Assembly: GCA_016302965.1 (NCBI GenBank)
Contig: JAEDMP010000089.1
Coordinates: 1-8,658, forward strand
Origin: Bacteroidaceae bacterium
GTDB lineage: Bacteria; Bacteroidota; Bacteroidia; Bacteroidales; Bacteroidaceae
DNA: 8,658 bases
Direction of reading: 5' to 3'
Shown in pieces: positions 1 through 6,068 of this stretch. A program made the translations under genes and the position numbers. The notes under the pieces were generated by a model. That model saw only the letters and a program-made list of their open reading frames with translations, was not told the origin of the DNA and searched no databases. Each line of letters opens with the position of its first letter. Within the stretch, counting starts at the first letter, position 1.

Positions 1-32
1 AATGACCGAAAAATATAAAAATGGGGGGGTAA

Positions 33-65
33 TTGCTTGTATATCTAAAAAAATCACTATATTTG
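33..65 (+). promoter_or_regulatory. Bacteroidetes-type promoter of the first histidine kinase gene
   Basis: A -7 box TATATTTG at 58-65 matches the Bacteroidetes consensus TAnnTTTG. Two TTG trinucleotides, at 33-35 and 37-39, could serve as the -33 element, with spacers of 22 and 18 nt to the -7 box. Transcription would start near 71-73, giving a leader of only about 30 nt before the ATG at 101. The leader has no Shine-Dalgarno sequence, which is normal for this phylum. The match is by eye to the known consensus; the start site is inferred. Confidence 0.65.
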
Positions 66-100
66 CAAACGAATTGAAAAGATGACCTCCTGATCTGTAT

Positions 101-2419
101 ATGAAACAACCAAGAAAGCCGCTTCTTTTCCTGCTCATCAGCCTTGCGCTTGCCGCCATTGCGGCAAGCTGGTGGAGTATCAGCAGAGCCCATGAGGAGA
201 AGCATATCCTGGTGGTCTTTTCCCACGACCCGCAGATGCATGGCTACAAAGAAATCGAAGAAGCCATCCGCCGCAACTTCAGTTCCCACCGCATACCCGC
301 AGAGTTCACCATCTCCTACCTCCAAGCCGAGAACTACGGCCACGACGAGGAAATCCGACAGTGCAAACGCATCCTGAGGGAGGCGAGAGAGAAGAAAGAG
401 GTGGACCTCATCATCAACATCGGCGACGAAGCCAACTATTCGATGATGTATGCCGACAGTGTCTTCATGCATCAGGTGCCTGTCGTCTTCGGCGGTGTCT
501 TGTTCCCCAACAAGGGTGCCGTGAAATCCCATCCGAACATGACCGGCTACAGAGACTCGGTAGATGTGGTGAGAAACATCTACCTCTCCCATCAGTTGAC
601 CGGCAATTATGCCACCTTCACGGTATTGGCCGAACGCTATCTCGACGGACTGCTCAAGAATACCATCAAGACCCAGTTGGCCAGCCATCAGGATATCGTA
701 GACAATACGGACTGGGACTACACCCTCTACCACATCAGGAATCTGCCCAAAGGCACCTACTCCATCACACGCTTCTCACTGAACAACATCAACACCAACT
801 CCGCCGACCGGCATTCCAAGAACGACTCGCTCGGCAACAACAACTTCATCTATGCCATGCGCCGCTTCGTGGCCATGACCTATCTGCAGATGAAATATGA
901 CGAGGAGGCGCTCACCGTGACCCACATGAGCCGCAAGGTGATGCTGTCGGGCATCTTCAACAACTTCGGAGGTGAGGCCGGCGAGTTCCTTGCCGGCTAC
1001 TTCGCCTCGCCCACCACCATCGCCAACGATGTATCGAACGTCGCCATCGACATCCTCCGGGGTGCCAAACCCGAGGATATCCCCATCCGCACGTCCGCCA
1101 AAGACTATTACATCGACTGGCAGGTGGCCAAGCAGAACGGCTACCGCCTCGACACCCTGCCCGAGGGTTTCAAAGTGGTGAACCTGACGTGGAAGGAGCG
1201 ACACCACCATCTCTACCTGCTGATGAATGTGCTCGGCACACTGGCCGTCATTGGCACGGTGATTGTCTTCCTGCGCCTGTTCTGGAAGGAGAAGAAACTC
1301 AGGCAGGAGACGTTGAAGCTGCTGGAACACGAGAATGCGCTCTACAACATGTCGGTACACGACAGCCAGACCTTCGCTTGGGAACGTGTGGGCGAAAACA
1401 TCTATCTGAGCAATGCCTTCTGGGATTATTTCGGCAAACCGGCGGGTCATATCCAGGTGGATGATTTCACCCGGATGCTCGCACCCGAATATACCGATGC
1501 CTATCTAAACGCACTGAAGGAGGTGAACACAGGAAAAATGGCTTCCATCGAGGTGCAGGCCGACTTCAATGGTGACGGCCAATGCCACTGGTACAAAATC
1601 ATGGGCAACGGTATCATCGACGGTGAAGGACAGTTTGTGAAAGCGTATGGCATGCTCACCAATATCGACGACTTCAAGATGCGCGAGCGCGAACTTAACG
1701 AGGCACGCAAGCTGGCCGAGGAAGCCACCCTCAAGGAGTCGTTCCTCGCCAACATGAGCCACGAGATACGCACACCGCTCAATGCCATCGTGGGGTTCAG
1801 CGACCTGCTGGCCTCGTCGGACGACCTCGGACCCGAAGACAAGCAGCTCTTCATCGAGACCATCCACACCAACAACGAACTGCTGCTGAAACTCATCAAC
1901 GATATCCTCGACGTGTCGCGCATCGAGTCGGGCGAGATGGATTTCTGCATCAAGCCCTGCTCGGTGGTCAACTTGATGGAGAAGATCCACAACACGTTCA
2001 TGGTGCAGATTCCCTCGCACCTGGAGTTCAAGTTTGTCTGCCCGGAAAAGGACGTGGAAATCGAGGTGGACGAGGGCCGTCTGAGCCAGGTCATCAGCAA
2101 CTTCCTCACCAATGCGGGCAAGTTCACTCCCCAAGGCTCCATCACCCTGGGCTGGGAATGGCACGAAGATACGGACAAAGTGGAGATGTATGTAGAAGAC
2201 ACGGGCATCGGCCTCTCTGAGGAAGACCGCAAGATGGTGTTCAACCGCTTCTACAAGAAGGATGAGTTCAAACAGGGAACCGGCCTCGGCCTCTCCATCT
2301 GCAAGGCCATCATCATCCGTCTCGGCGGCAGCATCAAGGTGAAGTCGGAACTGGGCACGGGCAGCCGCTTCTCCGTCTTCCTCAAAAGAAAACAAGAAGG
2401 GCAAATCATGAACACTTGA
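101..2419 (+). CDS. Membrane sensor histidine kinase with ABC-substrate-binding-like periplasmic domain (HK1)
   Basis: Two-component sensor kinase of 772 residues, expected in the inner membrane. Residues 8-27 form an N-terminal anchor and 371-395 a second membrane helix. The roughly 340 residues between them should be periplasmic and resemble ABC-type substrate-binding proteins of the TrpX/PF04392 kind, with landmarks GDEANYS (108-114), NFGGE (288-292) and DYYIDWQV (335-342) that recur in the second kinase. A PAS-like domain follows (about 407-530), then HisKA with SHEIRTPLN and phosphoacceptor His554, then HATPase_c with N box (Asn667, Asn671), DTGIG (from Asp700) and GTGLGL (726-731). All catalytic motifs look intact. 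The protein ends right after HATPase_c, so there is no receiver, Hpt or AraC domain: it is not a hybrid (HTCS) regulator and needs a separate response regulator, absent here. The ATG at 101 is chosen because the anchor follows at once and the promoter lies just upstream. The ligand is unknown. Kinase role is near certain; the sensor fold is by resemblance. Confidence 0.93.
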   Translation: MKQPRKPLLFLLISLALAAIAASWWSISRAHEEKHILVVFSHDPQMHGYKEIEEAIRRNFSSHRIPAEFTISYLQAENYGHDEEIRQCKRILREAREKKEVDLIINIGDEANYSMMYADSVFMHQVPVVFGGVLFPNKGAVKSHPNMTGYRDSVDVVRNIYLSHQLTGNYATFTVLAERYLDGLLKNTIKTQLASHQDIVDNTDWDYTLYHIRNLPKGTYSITRFSLNNINTNSADRHSKNDSLGNNNFIYAMRRFVAMTYLQMKYDEEALTVTHMSRKVMLSGIFNNFGGEAGEFLAGYFASPTTIANDVSNVAIDILRGAKPEDIPIRTSAKDYYIDWQVAKQNGYRLDTLPEGFKVVNLTWKERHHHLYLLMNVLGTLAVIGTVIVFLRLFWKEKKLRQETLKLLEHENALYNMSVHDSQTFAWERVGENIYLSNAFWDYFGKPAGHIQVDDFTRMLAPEYTDAYLNALKEVNTGKMASIEVQADFNGDGQCHWYKIMGNGIIDGEGQFVKAYGMLTNIDDFKMRERELNEARKLAEEATLKESFLANMSHEIRTPLNAIVGFSDLLASSDDLGPEDKQLFIETIHTNNELLLKLINDILDVSRIESGEMDFCIKPCSVVNLMEKIHNTFMVQIPSHLEFKFVCPEKDVEIEVDEGRLSQVISNFLTNAGKFTPQGSITLGWEWHEDTDKVEMYVEDTGIGLSEEDRKMVFNRFYKKDEFKQGTGLGLSICKAIIIRLGGSIKVKSELGTGSRFSVFLKRKQEGQIMNT

Positions 2420-2449
2420 GGATAAAAAGTGTTCATATTTTCCTTTTTT
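2408..2449 (+). terminator. Intrinsic terminator overlapping the stop codon of HK1
   Basis: A perfect 10-bp inverted repeat, ATGAACACTT (2408-2417) and AAGTGTTCAT (2427-2436), encloses a 9-nt loop and is followed by a T-rich run ending in six Ts (2444-2449). The left arm encodes the last three residues of HK1 and the first base of its TGA stop (2417-2419), so the stop codon sits at the top of the stem. It should separate HK1 from the receptor operon. The stem is A/T-rich, so efficiency is uncertain. Confidence 0.75.
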
Positions 2450-2472
2450 AGTGTTTAAAATTTCCCTTTTTT
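2428..2472 (+). repeat. Imperfect tandem repeat, two units of 22-23 nt
   Basis: Two adjacent units share the pattern AGTGTT, then 10-11 A/T-rich bases ending in CC or CCC, then TTTTTT: unit one is 2428-2449 and unit two 2450-2472. The first unit contains most of the right arm and T-tract of the HK1 terminator, so the second may be a local duplication of the terminator tail without its left arm. No function is evident, and low sequence complexity makes chance resemblance possible. Confidence 0.4.
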
Positions 2473-2489
2473 GCGACTAAACGTCCATA

Positions 2490-2503
2490 TTTTTGTACAA
2501 AAA
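2490..2503. promoter_or_regulatory. Perfect 14-bp palindrome upstream of the receptor promoter (candidate operator)
   Basis: TTTTTGTACAAAAA is a perfect 14-bp dyad at 2490-2503. It ends one or two bases before the presumed -33 region and about 25 bp before the -7 box of the receptor promoter. That is a typical place for an activator or dimeric response-regulator site. It lacks the long arms and T-tract expected of a terminator. A/T richness raises the odds of chance, so the regulatory role is inference. Confidence 0.4.
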
Positions 2504-2504
2504 G

Positions 2505-2535
2505 GTGACAATTTAAGAAATATTTATTAACTTTG
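2505..2535 (+). promoter_or_regulatory. Bacteroidetes-type promoter of the TonB receptor-kinase operon
   Basis: The -7 box TAACTTTG (2528-2535) matches TAnnTTTG exactly and lies in a typical context (TTATTAACTTTGCC). The -33 region is weak: the best candidate is GTG at 2505-2507, with a 20-nt spacer. A weak -33 would fit a promoter needing an activator, and the palindrome just upstream is a possible activator site. Transcription would start near 2541, giving a leader of about 120 nt. Confidence 0.65.
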
Positions 2536-2540
2536 CCAAA

Positions 2541-2664
2541 CGAATACAATCCCAGATGATTGCCATCTTGGTCAGAAGGAAAGTTGTCCACTGCATGAGC
2601 TGTCGGTTAACCCAAAGAAACACCTATATTAAATATATATATTATATCAAATCTCAACACATTT
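2541..2664 (+). promoter_or_regulatory. 5' leader of the receptor mRNA with A/T-rich initiation region
   Basis: This is the untranslated stretch between the inferred transcription start and the receptor ATG. Its last 40 bases are strongly A/T-rich, include the palindrome AATATATATATT (2632-2643), and have no Shine-Dalgarno sequence. Bacteroidetes genes usually start translation from unstructured A-rich leaders, so this fits an efficiently translated gene. No riboswitch or other known structured RNA was recognised. Confidence 0.35.
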
Positions 2665-5600
2665 ATGAGTTACCACCTTCATTCCATCAAGGTCCTAACC
2701 CTTACACTCTTATTGGCATTTGTCTGCTTGGTGCAGGTGAATGCCCAGTCAACTACATCCTCTGTGACGGGTACAGCCACCGATGCCGACGGCATCCTGC
2801 CCGGAGCCGTCATCACCCTGATACACGTACCCTCGGGCACCCAGTATGCCACCATCGCCAACCAGAAGGGCCAGTTCCGTCTGGAAGGTCTGCGCACGGG
2901 CGGTCCCTATCGTCTGGAGGCCACCTACGTGGGCCACAACAAGACCATCGTGAACATCCAGCGCCTGCTGCTCGGCGACGTACACGAGTATGACGTACAG
3001 CTGGAGATGGAGAACAACCTCCGCGAGGTAGTCGTGGCCGGCAACAGAGCAGCCGAGCGCAAAGACGGCTCCTCGGAGAACTTCAGCGCTGAGGAACTCA
3101 ACAATATCCCCAGCACCGACCGCCGCATCGAGGACGTGCTGCGCTTCTCGCCCTACTATCAGGACGGTGGTGTCTTCTCAAGCCTCAACCCCTCGATGAA
3201 CAACTACAGCATCGACGGTGCCAACTTCAACTTCAACATGGGACTGGACAACAACCGTATGCCCGGTGGCGGCAACGCCTTCCTCGACGGCTATAGCGGC
3301 ACGCCCTTCTCCATGGAGTCGCTGAGCGAAATCCAGATTGTGAACTCTGCCTTCGACGTGAAGAACAGCAACTTCCTCGGTGCCTCGGTCAATGCCGTCA
3401 CCAAGAGCGGTACCAACACGTTCAAGGCCGTGGCCTATACCGCCTACCGCGACGAGCACCTGCGCGGCAACCGCATCGACGGACAGTATCTCGGTGCACG
3501 TGCACCCCAGCAGTGCAACACCTACGGCCTGTCGCTCAGCGGTCCCATCCTCAAGGACAAGCTCTTCTTCTATGTGAATGCCGAATGGGAGCATGTGCCC
3601 AGAACCATCCACTACTGGCAACTCTCGGAAGACGGCAAGGAGAACGGTGCCAACAACATCTCGCGCGTGACCGCCGAAGACATGAAGCGCTTTGCCAACG
3701 ACCTGAAGACGATGTACGGCTGGGACCCCGGCTCCATCGATGACTTCGAGGGCGAGAACGACTACTTCCGACTGATGACCCGCATCGACTGGAACATCAA
3801 CCAGAACCACAAGCTGATGGTGCGCTACAACCAGGTGAACACCTCGAAAGACAACAACATCACCTCGCCCGGACTGGGCTGCAACGACGGTCGTACCAGC
3901 ATCTACTCGCAAATCTTCCGTGGCTCCACCTGGGCCCAGAAGGACAACGTCTACTCGCTCACCGCCGAGCTGAACAGCCGCCTGGGCGACAACATGAACA
4001 ACAAGCTGCTGGCCAGCTTCACCTTCAACGATGCCAACAACCGCGAGTGCGACGCCAACTTCCCCACCATCGAGATCATGAAGACCTACGACGGCGACGG
4101 CCAGCTGCACAACTATATGACCGCGGGCTACGACCCCAATGCCTGGAACAACGGCATCAAGGAGAAGAGCTGGAACCTGGTGGACAACTTCACCATGTCC
4201 ATCAACAACCACTTCCTCACCCTCGGCGGTGCCTTCGAGGCCATCACCTCCGACAACTGCTACATGAAGTACGGTGCCGGCTACTACCGCTACGCCTCCT
4301 ACGACGACTTCCTCAACAAGCGGGCTCCCGTGGCCTTCGCCATGTCGTGGTCGCTGACGGGCGAGGAAAGAGCCCGTGCCGACGTGAGCTACAACCGCTT
4401 CTCGCTCTATGCCCAGGACGAGTGGAAAATCAGCAAGCGCCTGCGCCTGCTCTACGGCATCCGCATGGATCTGCCGATGTATGTGAACGACCGCTATGAG
4501 AACCCCTCCATCGCCGACATCAACTTCAACGGCCAGCGTCTGGACACCAAGGACTGGCCCAAGGCTGTGCCTTTGTTCTCTCCCCGCGTGGGCTTCAACT
4601 ACAGCGTGACCGAGGATGAGAGCGTGCGTCTGCGCGGTGGTACGGGTATCTTCACCGGACGCTTCCCCTTCATCCTGCTCAGCAAGATGCAGGAGGGCAG
4701 CGGCATGCTGCAGACCAACGTACAGGTGCCCAGCACCGCCACCGACAACGCCAAGAAGACGCTGCTGAGCTATCTCGACGGCAAGGGAGTGCTCACGCCC
4801 CAGCAGGTGCTCACCCAGGTTGTGCCCAACCTGCCCGAAAACCTGCAGCACCTCTTCCCCACCCAGGCCGGCGCACAGGCCAATATCGAGAGCATCGACA
4901 AGAACTTCAAGATGCCCCAGATATGGAAGTCGACCCTCGCCGTAGACTGGAAGATGCCGCTGCCCTTCCCCGCCGAACTGACCGTGGAGGGAACCTTTGC
5001 CAAGAACATCAACGCCCTCATCGTGCGCGACCTGAACGTGGATGCCGAGAAGGTGGAATCACGCCAGTTCAGCGGCCCCGACAACCGCTACTACTATCCC
5101 GGTGGCACACAGAAACGTTACTTCTCTGAGGAAGACAACAAATATGTCTATAGCGGCTATGCCTACGAGCTGACCAACACCAACAAGGGCTATTCGGCCA
5201 GCATCATGGCCCAGCTAAAGGCCGAACCGGTGAGGAACCTCCACCTCATGGCCGCCTATACCTATAATATATCGAAGACTGCCATGGACGTGAAGGGCAA
5301 CAACCTCAGCACCATCATGACCCAGCAGCCCACGGTGAACGGCTACAATTATACCAAGCTGATGAACTCACGCTATCTCATGACTCCTCACCGTCTCATC
5401 GCCTCGGCCTCCTACCGCTTCAACGACCGCTGCCAGAAGGCTTCGACCCAGGTGACGCTCTTCTACGAGGGGCGTTACAACAACACCTACAGCCATGTCT
5501 ACACCTGGGACATGAACAACGACGGTGTCAACATGGACCTCATCTATGTGCCCGCCACGAAGGATGAAATCCGGTTTGAGGAGTACAGCGCCGGCGGCAA

Positions 5601-6066
5601 GACCTTCACCGTCGAAGAACAGCAGGAGGCTTTCTGGAAGTTCATCAACCAGGATCCCTACCTCAAGACGCGCAAGGGCCAGTATGCCGAGGCCTGGGGT
5701 GCCTACAACCCCTGGTTCAACCAGGTAGACCTGAAGCTCAGCCGCGAGTACCGCTTCAAGGTGGGCAAGAGCATCAACCGCCTGCAGTTCAACCTCGACA
5801 TCCTGAACATCGGCAACCTCATCAACAGCAGCTGGGGATGCCGAAAGGCCGGCTCGGCAGCCGGATGGAAACCGCTCGTCAAGGCTGGCAAGGCCGTGGT
5901 GGAGAACGTGGTGGACGGCGTGAAGACCTACACCCCGGTCTACCGGCTCGCCAACTACAAGGACGAGAAGGGCGAGACAAAACTCATCGACCACACCTTC
6001 GATGTGCAGAAAAACGCCAACTACTGCTGGCAGATGCAGATTGGTGTGAAGTATTACTTTAACTGA
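2665..6066 (+). CDS. Oar-like TonB-dependent outer-membrane receptor, without SusD
   Basis: Outer-membrane TonB-dependent transporter of 1133 residues. A signal peptide (hydrophobic 10-25, likely cut after Ala27 in VNA/QS) leads to a carboxypeptidase-regulatory-like beta-sandwich (about 30-115). A TonB-box-like LREVVVAG follows at 119-126. The plug (about 130-245) includes the motif NAVTKSGTN (243-251), and the rest is a large barrel ending in KYYFN. A DLIYVP motif (958-963) is typical, to my knowledge, of Oar-like barrels. There is no SusD lipoprotein next to it and no SusC-type context, so it is not a classic glycan SusCD pair. Length fits the Oar-like group (about 1000-1100). Energy would come from TonB-ExbB-ExbD encoded elsewhere. 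Cargo is unknown; Oar of Myxococcus takes part in protease export, so export is conceivable as well as import. The ATG at 2665 is the first before the signal peptide. Codons are strongly C-ending, as in highly expressed genes. HK2 follows after 2 nt, so the two are almost certainly co-translated. Confidence 0.93.
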   Translation: MSYHLHSIKVLTLTLLLAFVCLVQVNAQSTTSSVTGTATDADGILPGAVITLIHVPSGTQYATIANQKGQFRLEGLRTGGPYRLEATYVGHNKTIVNIQRLLLGDVHEYDVQLEMENNLREVVVAGNRAAERKDGSSENFSAEELNNIPSTDRRIEDVLRFSPYYQDGGVFSSLNPSMNNYSIDGANFNFNMGLDNNRMPGGGNAFLDGYSGTPFSMESLSEIQIVNSAFDVKNSNFLGASVNAVTKSGTNTFKAVAYTAYRDEHLRGNRIDGQYLGARAPQQCNTYGLSLSGPILKDKLFFYVNAEWEHVPRTIHYWQLSEDGKENGANNISRVTAEDMKRFANDLKTMYGWDPGSIDDFEGENDYFRLMTRIDWNINQNHKLMVRYNQVNTSKDNNITSPGLGCNDGRTSIYSQIFRGSTWAQKDNVYSLTAELNSRLGDNMNNKLLASFTFNDANNRECDANFPTIEIMKTYDGDGQLHNYMTAGYDPNAWNNGIKEKSWNLVDNFTMSINNHFLTLGGAFEAITSDNCYMKYGAGYYRYASYDDFLNKRAPVAFAMSWSLTGEERARADVSYNRFSLYAQDEWKISKRLRLLYGIRMDLPMYVNDRYENPSIADINFNGQRLDTKDWPKAVPLFSPRVGFNYSVTEDESVRLRGGTGIFTGRFPFILLSKMQEGSGMLQTNVQVPSTATDNAKKTLLSYLDGKGVLTPQQVLTQVVPNLPENLQHLFPTQAGAQANIESIDKNFKMPQIWKSTLAVDWKMPLPFPAELTVEGTFAKNINALIVRDLNVDAEKVESRQFSGPDNRYYYPGGTQKRYFSEEDNKYVYSGYAYELTNTNKGYSASIMAQLKAEPVRNLHLMAAYTYNISKTAMDVKGNNLSTIMTQQPTVNGYNYTKLMNSRYLMTPHRLIASASYRFNDRCQKASTQVTLFYEGRYNNTYSHVYTWDMNNDGVNMDLIYVPATKDEIRFEEYSAGGKTFTVEEQQEAFWKFINQDPYLKTRKGQYAEAWGAYNPWFNQVDLKLSREYRFKVGKSINRLQFNLDILNIGNLINSSWGCRKAGSAAGWKPLVKAGKAVVENVVDGVKTYTPVYRLANYKDEKGETKLIDHTFDVQKNANYCWQMQIGVKYYFN

Positions 6067-6068
6067 CC

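Noticed and set aside
101..2419. Hybrid two-component regulator (HTCS) tied to polysaccharide use
   Set aside because: No receiver or AraC-type domain follows HATPase_c in either kinase, the sensor has no beta-propeller repeats, and there is no SusD or glycoside hydrolase nearby.
2556..2993. Plus-strand frame starting in the receptor leader and overlapping its first 330 bases
   Set aside because: Beyond the leader it is only a frame-shifted reading of the receptor (Arg/His/Pro-rich), while the receptor frame has a proper signal peptide at 2665. No initiation signal favours 2556.
3178..4851. Long minus-strand open frame (557 codons) opposite the receptor gene, and similar ones opposite both kinases
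   Set aside because: The translation is low-complexity, full of Val, Gly, His and Ala, with no domain. It is explained by the C-ending codon bias of the receptor on the other strand.
2665..6066. SusC/RagA member of a polysaccharide utilisation locus
   Set aside because: The next gene, 2 nt away, is a kinase and not a SusD-like lipoprotein, and the barrel motifs fit the Oar-like group better.
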